Origin: an uncultured Clostridia bacterium
Lineage (GTDB): Bacteria; Bacillota; Clostridia; Christensenellales; Borkfalkiaceae
NCBI GenBank assembly: GCA_947589385.1
Contig: CANPZW010000007.1
Coordinates: 26,581 to 90,580 of the forward strand
Reading direction: 5' to 3'
Length of the DNA stretch: 64,000 nt
In this document: positions 8,287-17,346 of the stretch, piece after piece
Layout of the letters: the number at the start of each line of letters is the position of its first letter
How positions within the stretch are numbered: the first letter of the stretch is position 1
Position numbers and translations under genes: made by a program
Notes under the pieces: model-generated
Told to the model about the DNA's origin: nothing
The model's input: only the letters and a program-made list of their open reading frames with translations
The model's database searches: none

Positions 8287-9643
8287 ATTTGAAAAACTCT
8301 ATTCGCTTTACTATTTTTTCGGCGCAGCAGTTAATGTACGAGGGAATATCCTTGGGGGAATCGAAACGCTCTATCCGCTCGCCCGCGGGAAAAACCCGCT
8401 TTGAAATTGCGCCTGCGCCGACGGCGATATTGTCGCCCAGCTCCTCCATTACGTCTATGTTATATATGCACTCCTTGCCATTTTTGCACCAGCCGACGTT
8501 TTCAAGCCCGCCCGCCTGATATTTCTGGCGGTATAGATAATAGGGCGCATATCCCGCCGCGGAAAGCCTTTCGCGAGAAAGAGCTATCATTTGCGAAATT
8601 TCATCTATGTGCAGGCGTTTTACGCTTTCTTTCAGCTTTGCGCCCGATTTCAACGACAGGGTATGGACGGTTATGTTTGCGGGATTTAACGAAATTGCCG
8701 CTTCCACCGATTTTTCGAAGTCGGCGCAGGTTTCCTCGGCAAGCCCCGCGATAAGGTCGATATTTATGTCAAAACCGAATTTTTCCGCCGCTTCGTACGC
8801 CGCATAGGTTTGGGCGGCGGTGTGTTTTCTGCCTATCGCTTCAAGCGTTTTGTCGTTGAAAGACTGGGGATTGACGCAAATTCTCGTTACGCCGTATTTT
8901 TTGGAAAGGGCAAGTTTTTCTTCGGAAAAGACGTCGGGGCGGCCCGCCTCCACCGTATATTCCGCGCCCCGCGGCATTACGCCGTCTATGGCGGAATAGA
9001 CCTTTTCAAGCTGTTCCGCCGAAAGTACGAAGGGCGTGCCGCCGCCTACATACACAGAGCGTACGCCGCGCACAATGTCCCGCACGCTTTCGATTTCTTT
9101 TATAAGACAATCGACATATCTATCTACGTACTGACGGGTTTTTTGGATAGGCGCGGTGATAAAAGAACAATAATCGCACTTTGTGGGGCAGAACGGCAAG
9201 CTTACATACAGCGATTTCCCGCCGCCGCGATAGGGCTTTTGCACGTCCATTATCCTTTTGACGAGGGCGATATTTTCTTCCGAAACGCACAGCGTTTTAA
9301 ACAGCTTTTCGAAATCCCGCCCAGCCGCTGTTTCGGCAAAAGCCATTTTTGTGGGGCGTATTCCCGTAAGCGCGCCCCACGGCAGATTTTTACCCGTTGT
9401 TTTCGAAAGCGTCTTGTAAAAAGCGAGCTTGGCAAACCGCTTGGCAAACCGCTTGTATTCGAGGTCGTCCGCAGGCTCAAATTCGTCCGTGAAGTCGTAA
9501 AATTCCGACCCGTATTCTATTACGTTCAAAAATTTTCCGCCCGAATAGGAAAAATAATGGGTGAACTCCCCTTCCTCCATATCGAAAGCGCGGAGCACGT
9601 CCATTATTTCGGGGCGAAGATATTCGCAGTTGGTATTTAACAT
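8285..9643 (-). CDS. hemZ: Radical SAM coproporphyrinogen III oxidase-like protein (HemZ family)
   Basis: A 452-residue radical SAM enzyme of the HemN/HemZ class. An N-terminal domain of about 160 residues (with GALTGIRPTK, typical of HemZ) precedes the radical SAM core with the cluster motif PFCPTKCDYCSF and the YVGGGTP strand. The reaction expected for HemZ is oxygen-independent decarboxylation of coproporphyrinogen III. Many clostridial homologues occur without a haem pathway, and none is visible here, so the true substrate is uncertain. It is the last gene of recJ-rsh-MBL-hemZ, 2 bases after the hydrolase gene. Confidence 0.85.
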   Translation of the reverse strand: MLNTNCEYLRPEIMDVLRAFDMEEGEFTHYFSYSGGKFLNVIEYGSEFYDFTDEFEPADDLEYKRFAKRFAKLAFYKTLSKTTGKNLPWGALTGIRPTKMAFAETAAGRDFEKLFKTLCVSEENIALVKRIMDVQKPYRGGGKSLYVSLPFCPTKCDYCSFITAPIQKTRQYVDRYVDCLIKEIESVRDIVRGVRSVYVGGGTPFVLSAEQLEKVYSAIDGVMPRGAEYTVEAGRPDVFSEEKLALSKKYGVTRICVNPQSFNDKTLEAIGRKHTAAQTYAAYEAAEKFGFDINIDLIAGLAEETCADFEKSVEAAISLNPANITVHTLSLKSGAKLKESVKRLHIDEISQMIALSRERLSAAGYAPYYLYRQKYQAGGLENVGWCKNGKECIYNIDVMEELGDNIAVGAGAISKRVFPAGERIERFDSPKDIPSYINCCAEKIVKRIEFFK

Positions 9644-9645
9644 AT

Positions 9646-10248
9646 TTACATTATATATGGGTTATATTTCCGCTCGTATTCAAGCGAGGTATCCTCGCCG
9701 TGTCCCGCATAGACGGTTGCGTCAAGCCGAAGGGAAAGCAATTTTTTTACGCTTTCGGTTATGGCAAAATAATCGCCCGTGGGCAAATCCGTCCTGCCTA
9801 TGCTACGTCTGAAAAGAGTGTCGCCCGAAAACAGGCAATTACCCGCAAGATAACACATACTCCCCGCAGTGTGCCCGGGGGTTGAAATCGCAAGAAAATC
9901 TATGCCGCAGAGGTTGAATTGTTCGCCGTCGTTCAACGTGCGGGAAATTTCAAAACGCTGCACGGGCGCAGCGCCGAACAATGCGGCGTTTTCCGCGCTG
10001 AAAATAAAGCTCTTTTCTTCTTTGCCGCAGATAATCTGCGCACCCTTTCTTGCAAGCGCGGCGCAAGCGCCTATATGGTCGAAATGACCGTGCGTCAAAA
10101 GCACGAATTTGCAGGAGAGATTATGCCCTTCCAGCACTTCGAGTATGCGCGCTTCCGACGGGTCTATTACTACTGCCGTAGTATTGTCGCAGGTCAGAAT
10201 ATAGCTGTTGCTTGCAAAATTTTCGGGTTCTACCTTTATAACTTCCAT
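9646..10248 (-). CDS. MBL-fold metallo-hydrolase (YcbL/GloB-like)
   Basis: A 200-residue single-domain metallo-beta-lactamase fold protein. The metal motif is LTHGHFDHIG (HxHxDH), with further ligands in STPGHTAGS and SGDTLF, and a final histidine in YAGHGEDT. It resembles short hydroxyacylglutathione hydrolase-like proteins; the thioester substrate is not known. It lies 2 bases after rsh and 2 bases before hemZ, an arrangement often seen in Clostridia. Confidence 0.88.
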   Translation of the reverse strand: MEVIKVEPENFASNSYILTCDNTTAVVIDPSEARILEVLEGHNLSCKFVLLTHGHFDHIGACAALARKGAQIICGKEEKSFIFSAENAALFGAAPVQRFEISRTLNDGEQFNLCGIDFLAISTPGHTAGSMCYLAGNCLFSGDTLFRRSIGRTDLPTGDYFAITESVKKLLSLRLDATVYAGHGEDTSLEYERKYNPYIM

Positions 10249-10250
10249 TT

Positions 10251-12380
10251 TTAATTGTTTGTTCTGTATGCGTCGATTATTTTTTGGTTGCGTTTCAGAC
10301 GGTTTATCAAAAGGTCGATATCCGAACGCCTGTTCAGGGTAACTTTGATGTCAAATTCCGCCTGTTTATCTTTATTCACACGCCCAACTATTCCCGTCAT
10401 GGAAAGCTGCATTGCCGAAATTTCGGCTATCACTTCTGCGGCGACGCCAGTGTCATTTTCCGCTATTATCTTTATTCCCGCAATAAATCCCGAATTTATA
10501 TCCCCCGTCCATTGGGCGGGTTGAAGCCTATCCTCGCCCAGCTCGGCAAGGTTCGGACAGTCGCGGCGGTGTATTATAACGCCTCGCCCGCGGGAAACAA
10601 AGCCCACGATGTCGTCCCCCGGGACGGGATTACAGCACTGCGCGAACCTTACAAGATAACCGCCCTCGCCGTTTATAAGAACGCCGCTTGCAGGCGCGCG
10701 GGAAAGGCGGGTATCCTCCACCGATTCGACGGGCTTGGGAATATCCTTTTTATAATAGTCGATAAGTTTAAAAATTATCTGGTTGACGCCCACCGCGCCG
10801 TAGCCGACGGACGCCATCATTTCGTCAACCGACCTGAAAACAAGCTTATTTGACAGCTTGTTGAAGGAACTTTCCGTCAATAAATCCGCAAGGGAATATC
10901 CGCGGCGCTTTGCCTCGGCTTCGAGCATATTTCTGCCCGTTCTGACGTTCTCCTCCTTCATCTCGCGCTTGAAAAATTGGCGAATCTTCGCCTTCGCCGA
11001 ACCGGATTTTACGAATTTCAACCAGTCCCATGAAGGTCCTTTGCCGTTGGATTGGGTCAGAATTTCCACTATGTCGCCCGTAGCGAGAGTTGAATTTAAG
11101 GGAACGATTTTTCCGTTGACCTTTGCGCCTACGCACTTATTGCCCACTTCGGAATGTATGGCGTATGCAAAATCCACGGGCGTGGCTTCGGGCGGAAGGG
11201 ATATAACCTTGCCCTTGGGCGTAAAAACAAGCAGCTCCTCGTCGTACAAGTCGGTCTTTATGCTGTCAACAAATTCCTTTCCTTCATCAACGCTGCCCTC
11301 CCAGTTCATTACGTCGCGAATCCAGCTTAAACGGGCGTCGAAATTTGTTTCCGTTGTCTTTTGTTCTTTATATTTCCAGTGCGCGGCGATGCCGTACTCA
11401 GCCATTCTGTGCATTTCGAAAGTGCGTATCTGTATTTCGAAAAACTGCCCGAAGTTGGTTACGACCGTCGTATGAATGGACTGGTACATATTGCGCTTGG
11501 GGGTTGCTATATAGTCCTTGAAACGCCCCGGAACGGGCTTCCACTTCTGGTGGATTTTGCCGAAGATTTCGTAACACTCTTCCTTGGTATCCACTATTAC
11601 GCGCACAGCCGTCAAATCGTAGATTTGGTCGAGGGTCTTGCCCTGGTTTTTCATCTTGCGGTATATGGAATAGAAGTGCTTGGGGCGGCCCAAAACCTCC
11701 CCCTTTATATTGCTTTCTTCGAGGATTTCCTTGATTTCCTGCACGACGTATTCCACAAATTCCTTTCTTTCGTCCAGCTCCTGGTGGATGTTGGTGACAA
11801 GGTATTCGTACGCTTCGGGGTCGAGGTATTTAAGGCACAGGTCTTCGAGTTCGCATTTTATCTGCGAAATTCCCAGCCTGCCCGCAATCGGCGCGAACAC
11901 TTCAAGCGTTTCCTTGGCAATGCGCTGCTGGCGTTCGTTGGAAAGGAAATTCAAAGAACGCATATTATGAAGTCTGTCCGCAAGTTTTATTATTATCACG
12001 CGCACGTCGTTTGCCATTGCGACGAAAATCTTGCGGAAATTTTCCGCGTCCTCTTCCTCATGCGTATGATATTTGATTATATCCAGCTTTGTCACGCCGT
12101 CAACGAGGGTGAGAATTTCCTGCCCGAATCTCGTCCTTATATCGTCCTCGGTTGCGGGAGTATCCTCTATTACGTCGTGCAGAAAAGCCGCCGCAACGGT
12201 GGGCGTATCCAGACCTAAATCTATCAAGATTTCCGCCACGGCGCAGGGGTGGGTAAAATAGGGCTCGCCCGAAGCGCGTTTTTGACCTTTGTGCATTTCC
12301 TCTGCGTATTCGTAGGCGGAAAGCAATATCTGCTGCTCCTCGCCGCTATAATTACTGTGTATTTTATCAAGTACGCTCAT
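10251..12380 (-). CDS. rsh: Bifunctional (p)ppGpp synthetase/hydrolase (RelA/SpoT, Rsh)
   Basis: This makes and degrades the stringent-response alarmone (p)ppGpp. The HD hydrolase domain (about 20-175) has HDVIED, and the synthetase domain (about 220-340) has RFKDYIATPKRNMYQS. Then come a TGS domain (LLVFTPKGKVISLP), a helical/zinc-finger-like region and a C-terminal ACT domain. Both active sites look intact. I place the start at 12380 because GGAGG lies 7 bases upstream; the longer frame to 12407 overlaps recJ without a ribosome-binding site. recJ ends 2 bases upstream. Confidence 0.96.
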   Translation of the reverse strand: MSVLDKIHSNYSGEEQQILLSAYEYAEEMHKGQKRASGEPYFTHPCAVAEILIDLGLDTPTVAAAFLHDVIEDTPATEDDIRTRFGQEILTLVDGVTKLDIIKYHTHEEEDAENFRKIFVAMANDVRVIIIKLADRLHNMRSLNFLSNERQQRIAKETLEVFAPIAGRLGISQIKCELEDLCLKYLDPEAYEYLVTNIHQELDERKEFVEYVVQEIKEILEESNIKGEVLGRPKHFYSIYRKMKNQGKTLDQIYDLTAVRVIVDTKEECYEIFGKIHQKWKPVPGRFKDYIATPKRNMYQSIHTTVVTNFGQFFEIQIRTFEMHRMAEYGIAAHWKYKEQKTTETNFDARLSWIRDVMNWEGSVDEGKEFVDSIKTDLYDEELLVFTPKGKVISLPPEATPVDFAYAIHSEVGNKCVGAKVNGKIVPLNSTLATGDIVEILTQSNGKGPSWDWLKFVKSGSAKAKIRQFFKREMKEENVRTGRNMLEAEAKRRGYSLADLLTESSFNKLSNKLVFRSVDEMMASVGYGAVGVNQIIFKLIDYYKKDIPKPVESVEDTRLSRAPASGVLINGEGGYLVRFAQCCNPVPGDDIVGFVSRGRGVIIHRRDCPNLAELGEDRLQPAQWTGDINSGFIAGIKIIAENDTGVAAEVIAEISAMQLSMTGIVGRVNKDKQAEFDIKVTLNRRSDIDLLINRLKRNQKIIDAYRTNN

Positions 12381-12382
12381 CG

Positions 12383-14692
12383 TCAGTCCTCCGAAAGCAG
12401 CCTGCAAACGGCGTTATACACGCCTGATAAATTCAAATCCGTTTTAATCCCCCTGAAAACGGTCAGCCCGCCGCCTTCGAACGTGCACAGCCCGAGTTCT
12501 TCAAAAACGTACAGCGCAAAAGCCGTCTGCAAAGGGGAACAGCCCAAATCGTTGTTTTTTGCAACCTCTTCCGCGTTTGCGCCGTGCAGATTATTCACAT
12601 TTGCGCAGAGCGCAGAAAAAATTCTTAAAAGTTCCAGCCTGTTTGTTGAAATGCCCCGCAAATTTGAAAACGAGCCGCGTTTTTTATAGACCTCCGCACG
12701 TCTCCCCGAAAGCGAAGATATGCGCACCGTGCCTGCGTCATAGAGGAAAATTATTCTGCCGTAACCGCTTAAATCGGCGTCGGGCGCGGGGGAAAGAAGA
12801 ATTTCCGAAGCGCCGTTTTTAGACGACGGCAGGAATAAATCTACGTTGAATTTATCCGCGCCCCCAAAATCGGCTATATCGGCATATTCGCCCGCTATGA
12901 ACAGAGTGCCGAAGTCGGGACATTCCGCCATCGCGCGTTCGACGTCCTCTTTGCTTATATATTGCGTTTCGCAGCCGACGGCGGGACGGGTAAGCGTATA
13001 AAGATTATTCAGCGCTATCTCCTCAACCGCATATTTTCCCGCGGAGCCGTCGTATAGCACGTCGCGCACGAAGCCTTTAACGTACTCCCTGCCGCGAAAT
13101 GTCGAAACGTTGTATTCAAATACGATTTTTTTCGGGGCGGCGCTTTCCATAAGTTTGGAAAACCGACTGCCGCCGAAGTACATAAGTTCCAGCCCGCCGC
13201 ACTTCATAGAAAGGTGCGCCGACTGCGCTTTTGCCGGGCGCACAGAAACCGACTGTTCTTCCAAAAGAAATACGGGGCGCTTGTTGCCCACGCCGAACGG
13301 CTCCAACATTTCCAGCTCACGCGCAAAACGCGGCGAAAATTCGCCCTTCAATTCCCCGCTTATATATACCGTGGGGCAGAAGTCGGTTGAGGAATAATTC
13401 AACGACATATATTCGTTTAAACGGGCTTTAAGCGCGTCGAAATTCTTCACCGAAACGTTCACGCCCGCCGCCTGCGAGTGCCCGCCGAATTCGTCTATAA
13501 ACTCCTCGGCGTATTTCAGCGCTTCGAAAATGTTCACGTTTTCCACCGAGCGCGCTGAACCGCGCAGCATGTCGCCGTTGCGCACGAAAAGAATGACGGG
13601 GCGGGAATATTCGTCCGCAAGCCGCGCGGCGACAATTCCCACGAAGCCCGAATTCCATTCTTCACTTGAAAGTATTATTATCTTCCCGCCAACGCCCTCG
13701 CGGGCGAGAATTTCCTTTGCGGATAAGTACAGTTCGTCGCAGCACCTCTGCCTTTCGATATTGTAAGACGTAAGTTTTGCGGCAAGCGCGAAAGCCGAAG
13801 CCTCGTCGCTTTCGTTGAACAAATCGAGCGCCGATTTCGCGTCGCCCATTCTGCCGGCGGCGTTGATTTTGGGCGCAATCGAAAATGCAAGCGTCTGGGA
13901 AGTTACAGGTCCTTCCTTATAAAACTGCGAATAGCACGCGCGGGGCTTGGAATTTATGAGTTTAAGCCCCTCATATACTATGTCGCGGTTTTCGCCCGTA
14001 AGCGGTACGCTGTCCGCCACGGTTGCTATCGCGGCGAAATCGAGATACTTGTCGGCTTCTTCGCCGAGCAATGCGCGCGCCACCTTGAAAGCGACGCCCG
14101 CGCCGCACAGATTGTCGTAAATGTATCCGTCCCCGAATTTAGGGTTTATGCAAATACAGTCGGGAATTTTATCGGGCAGCTCGTGATGGTCCGTGACAAT
14201 TATCTCCGCGCCCTGTTCCTTGATATATTCCACCTCTTTCGCGCAGGATATACCGCAGTCAACGGTGATTATAAGCTGGGGAAAATACTCGTCGAACAGC
14301 TCGTCGATAAGTTCCTCGGTAAGCCCGTAGCCGTTGCGGCGTTCGGGCACGCATACGACGGGTTCTATTCCGTAATCCCTCAGCGCGCCGCCCATAATGG
14401 TCGCGGCACAAACTCCGTCGGCGTCGTAATCGCCATATACCACTACGCACCACTCTTCTTCGCGGGCGCGGGCAATCAAGCCGACCGCCTCCCGCATACC
14501 GCTCATTTTAAAGGGTGAAATAAAATGCGATTTCGAAGGGTGGAGAAAGTTTATTATGCTTTCCCTGTCGCGCAATCCCCTTGCATAGAGAATCTTTACC
14601 GTGTCCTCACAGAGGCTGCAATCGGCGGCAAGGCTTTTGACCGTATTCAGTTGTTCCGCCGAAAATTCGAACTCGGGTAAAATTCTTTTCAT
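12383..14692 (-). CDS. recJ: Single-stranded-DNA-specific exonuclease RecJ
   Basis: RecJ is a 5'-3' ssDNA exonuclease used in recombination and mismatch repair. The 769-residue protein has the DHH phosphoesterase motifs VVYGDYDADGVCAAT near residue 80 and IVTDHHELP near 160, a DHHA1 domain with GGHSQAAG, an OB domain and a C-terminal extension of about 200 residues, giving the longer, Bacillus-like form. It follows secF past a terminator and is followed by rsh. In many Clostridia an apt gene lies between recJ and rsh; it is absent here. Confidence 0.94.
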   Translation of the reverse strand: MKRILPEFEFSAEQLNTVKSLAADCSLCEDTVKILYARGLRDRESIINFLHPSKSHFISPFKMSGMREAVGLIARAREEEWCVVVYGDYDADGVCAATIMGGALRDYGIEPVVCVPERRNGYGLTEELIDELFDEYFPQLIITVDCGISCAKEVEYIKEQGAEIIVTDHHELPDKIPDCICINPKFGDGYIYDNLCGAGVAFKVARALLGEEADKYLDFAAIATVADSVPLTGENRDIVYEGLKLINSKPRACYSQFYKEGPVTSQTLAFSIAPKINAAGRMGDAKSALDLFNESDEASAFALAAKLTSYNIERQRCCDELYLSAKEILAREGVGGKIIILSSEEWNSGFVGIVAARLADEYSRPVILFVRNGDMLRGSARSVENVNIFEALKYAEEFIDEFGGHSQAAGVNVSVKNFDALKARLNEYMSLNYSSTDFCPTVYISGELKGEFSPRFARELEMLEPFGVGNKRPVFLLEEQSVSVRPAKAQSAHLSMKCGGLELMYFGGSRFSKLMESAAPKKIVFEYNVSTFRGREYVKGFVRDVLYDGSAGKYAVEEIALNNLYTLTRPAVGCETQYISKEDVERAMAECPDFGTLFIAGEYADIADFGGADKFNVDLFLPSSKNGASEILLSPAPDADLSGYGRIIFLYDAGTVRISSLSGRRAEVYKKRGSFSNLRGISTNRLELLRIFSALCANVNNLHGANAEEVAKNNDLGCSPLQTAFALYVFEELGLCTFEGGGLTVFRGIKTDLNLSGVYNAVCRLLSED

Positions 14693-14704
14693 GGTAATAT
14701 AGCG

Positions 14705-14730
14705 AAAAAGGCGGGTTGCCCCGCCTTTTA
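14705..14730 (-). terminator. Terminator after secF
   Basis: AAAAGGCGGG pairs with CCCGCCTTTT across a 4-base loop, with T-rich sequence on the minus strand. It separates secDF from recJ, though read-through may still link them. Confidence 0.8.
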
Positions 14731-14741
14731 AAGTTTAAGGT

Positions 14742-15728
14742 TTACTTACTCTTATTATTTAAGGGCTTTTCTTTGCTTTTAGCGAACGCGTTACCGAAAG
14801 CTGCATACAGCGCAGGGGCGAAAAGCACGCCGCCGTAGAAACTTACGGCAAATGCGGCAAGCGCGCACAGCGCGGGCGAAAGAATTACCGTGAGCGACAG
14901 CGAACTTACAAAGGAAAGAATAAATACGAGCACCGCCGCCAAAGCGAGGAATACGCAGAATACAAGGTTTGCCTTAAAGGTCTGCGCGGCGCTTAAATCG
15001 GCAATTTCAGCCAAAGAAAGCTTGGCGTTGTCGCCGTCCTTGCGGTTGCGGCATATTCTTTCGAGCGTAAAGCTTACGCACACCGCCGTCGCAAGCGCCG
15101 CAAACACGGCGAATACGAGAACGGACGAGGTTACGGGAATCCTGCAAAGCGCGAGCACCGCGGCAAGCAGCGCGAAACAGTGAAGCTGGGCGACCGCCGC
15201 GACGCACATAGCCGAAAGCTTGTAGCGGATAAGCGTATATACTACGCTTACGACGAATACCACCGCGAGTGCGATTGCCGCCCTCGAAAGGGTTTTTTCG
15301 CCACCCCTTATTGCTTCTTCCGTATGGAAACTTGCGCGCGATTGGGGTATATCGTTGAACATAGAAGTAGCTTCCGCGATTTTCGCGTTTATCGCCTCTG
15401 TTGCGGCGGAAAGCGCTTTATCGTCCGCGGACGAGGAGAATTTGTAGGTTATTTCCACTCCCGCGCCTGCCTTGCCAGACGCAACGGAGATACTCTTCAA
15501 TCCCGCTCCGCCGAAAGCGTCTTCGCAGATTTTTTCAACGTCCTCGGTTTTGGAAAATTCCGTATATACATAGCTGACCGTTACCGATTTATAGCTTGAA
15601 TATTCGCCGCCGTAGTTGAAAAACTTGTCCGACGTAAAGTGGAACACCGTGCCGAGCGCAAGTCCTATAACGATAAGCGCCGATGAGATGATTGCGAACA
15701 GGCGCATTTTGGAAGAAAGCTTAATCAT
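14742..15728 (-). CDS. secF: Protein translocase subunit SecF
   Basis: SecF is the second half of the SecDF proton-driven export motor. It has 328 residues from the chosen ATG: an N-terminal transmembrane helix, a soluble extracytoplasmic domain (about 35-150) and five further membrane helices ending in a basic tail. GGAGGT lies 8 bases upstream of the ATG at 15728, so the 7-residue upstream extension is unlikely. The start overlaps the secD stop by 8 bases, implying translational coupling. The protein is divergent in sequence but its position and topology are clear. Confidence 0.88.
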   Translation of the reverse strand: MIKLSSKMRLFAIISSALIVIGLALGTVFHFTSDKFFNYGGEYSSYKSVTVSYVYTEFSKTEDVEKICEDAFGGAGLKSISVASGKAGAGVEITYKFSSSADDKALSAATEAINAKIAEATSMFNDIPQSRASFHTEEAIRGGEKTLSRAAIALAVVFVVSVVYTLIRYKLSAMCVAAVAQLHCFALLAAVLALCRIPVTSSVLVFAVFAALATAVCVSFTLERICRNRKDGDNAKLSLAEIADLSAAQTFKANLVFCVFLALAAVLVFILSFVSSLSLTVILSPALCALAAFAVSFYGGVLFAPALYAAFGNAFAKSKEKPLNNKSK

Positions 15729-17226
15729 CTTCTTCCACCTCCCTTGCAAAGCCGCAGAACTTGAATTTATCGCGGGCGGGCGATGATATTACGTACCACA
15801 TAAATCTTGTGAACCAATAGAGAACATAGGACGCGATTGCGCCGATAAAGAATATCAGTCCGCAAGCGGCAAGTTCGCCCACGCCCACAAGCGCCATTAT
15901 TGCCGCGGCAATTATCATTATCACGTGAACGTCGAGAACGGCGAACAGCGTATTTTTGTAACCCGTCTTTACGGAAGTCGAAATGGTTTTGCCGACTGAC
16001 GTCTCCCTTCTTACCGCTTCGAAAGTCACGACGTTCGAAACGCATAGAAGCGCAAGTCCGAGAACCGCCGCAAATACGCCGGCAACAGTCACCTGTATGC
16101 CTATTATCGTCAACGCCGTTATGACAGCCAGCGCGTATAGCAGAATGATTAGCGAGTTGACTATCCCCAGACGTTTGTATTTTATTATGGAAAAGATTAT
16201 TGAAACAAGCGTTATAGCGCCGACCGCCGCCGCAAGCCATATGGGCGCGTTTTCGCCGTATGCGGGCGTCATTGCCAAAAGACTTGTGGCAGTACTCTCT
16301 TTCGAATCGTTATAGTTGTTCTGCAACCGCGCGCCCTTGGCAACCGAGTCGATTAGTATCGCGTAGTCCTCGGAATAGCTTTTGCTTGCCTGGAAGTAAA
16401 GGCTTTTATCGCTAAGCGCCGTGCCCATGGTGAATGTAAGCTGGACATTGGTTTCGCCCACGTAGATGTACGCCGAAGAATTGCTGTCGCCCGCAGTCAG
16501 AATGGAGTTCAGTTTATCGAAGCCTTCATTCGTGAGGTCTATTCTCAATGCGTCGGTGCCCGCCCTCGAAAAAGCGGAAGCGGACTTTATATAGCTGTTG
16601 AAATCCTCTTTTATGGATATAAGGGAGTTCGAGCTGTCGTATTCCGTACCGTCGCGCAAATCCAGCTTACCCGCAAGGGTGAGATAGTTGACGGCGTGAC
16701 CGGCGTCAGAAAGCGCTTCCGAACGAGCCGAAACGTCGTAATTTTTATACGCCGAATAGGAAAAACCGGCGGGAATCGTCAATCTTACGGCGTAGCCGTC
16801 AACGACTGTGACGGAATAGCCCGTATATCCCTTGCGCGAGAGCCTGTCCGAAATAATTTCCGCGTCGTTTTTCACGCTTTCGGCAAAAGCCTTTCCGTCG
16901 TCGTCACCGAGTTTTTCCTTATCAATCCACAGAGAACCTTTGGAAAGGTATTTATCCAGATACTTTTCCCTCTTCTCCTTGTTGTTTTCGTCCTCGTCGC
17001 TTACAACGTAGTTATAGTCCGAATCGGAAATTACTCCTTCGGGATATATAACCGCGGTAGCTTCGCCCGTAATATCCCCGCCGAGGGGAATCATCGAAAG
17101 GAACGAGTTGTATCTTTTGACGCCGTCCGACCCCGGAACGCCGCATGAGATTGTGGCAAACAGCGCTAATACGATTACAGCCGCAACTAAAAGCACAGTT
17201 ATTATCGCAGATTTAACTTTGCCCAT
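15721..17226 (-). CDS. secD: Protein translocase subunit SecD
   Basis: SecD is the first half of the SecDF membrane complex that pulls preproteins out of SecYEG. Its 501 residues hold an N-terminal helix (about 8-27), a large extracytoplasmic domain, and a C-terminal block of five or so membrane helices after residue 310. AAAGGAGATATGCG precedes the ATG. A promoter (17270-17298) lies just upstream. It overlaps secF by 8 bases. Confidence 0.9.
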   Translation of the reverse strand: MGKVKSAIITVLLVAAVIVLALFATISCGVPGSDGVKRYNSFLSMIPLGGDITGEATAVIYPEGVISDSDYNYVVSDEDENNKEKREKYLDKYLSKGSLWIDKEKLGDDDGKAFAESVKNDAEIISDRLSRKGYTGYSVTVVDGYAVRLTIPAGFSYSAYKNYDVSARSEALSDAGHAVNYLTLAGKLDLRDGTEYDSSNSLISIKEDFNSYIKSASAFSRAGTDALRIDLTNEGFDKLNSILTAGDSNSSAYIYVGETNVQLTFTMGTALSDKSLYFQASKSYSEDYAILIDSVAKGARLQNNYNDSKESTATSLLAMTPAYGENAPIWLAAAVGAITLVSIIFSIIKYKRLGIVNSLIILLYALAVITALTIIGIQVTVAGVFAAVLGLALLCVSNVVTFEAVRRETSVGKTISTSVKTGYKNTLFAVLDVHVIMIIAAAIMALVGVGELAACGLIFFIGAIASYVLYWFTRFMWYVISSPARDKFKFCGFAREVEEDD

Positions 17227-17269
17227 CGCATATCTCCTTTATAGTGCTTATCAATAATTCAACTTCTAT

Positions 17270-17298
17270 ATTATATATAAAAATATCATAGACGTCAA
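17270..17298 (-). promoter_or_regulatory. secDF promoter
   Basis: On the minus strand TTGACG (17293-17298) and TATAAT (17270-17275) are 17 bases apart, near-consensus. It gives secDF its own promoter downstream of the SCIFF locus. Confidence 0.8.
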
Positions 17299-17346
17299 TA
17301 ATTTTTCGTCGGGTTAAAATATTTTTTAAGACAAAAACGGCACTTT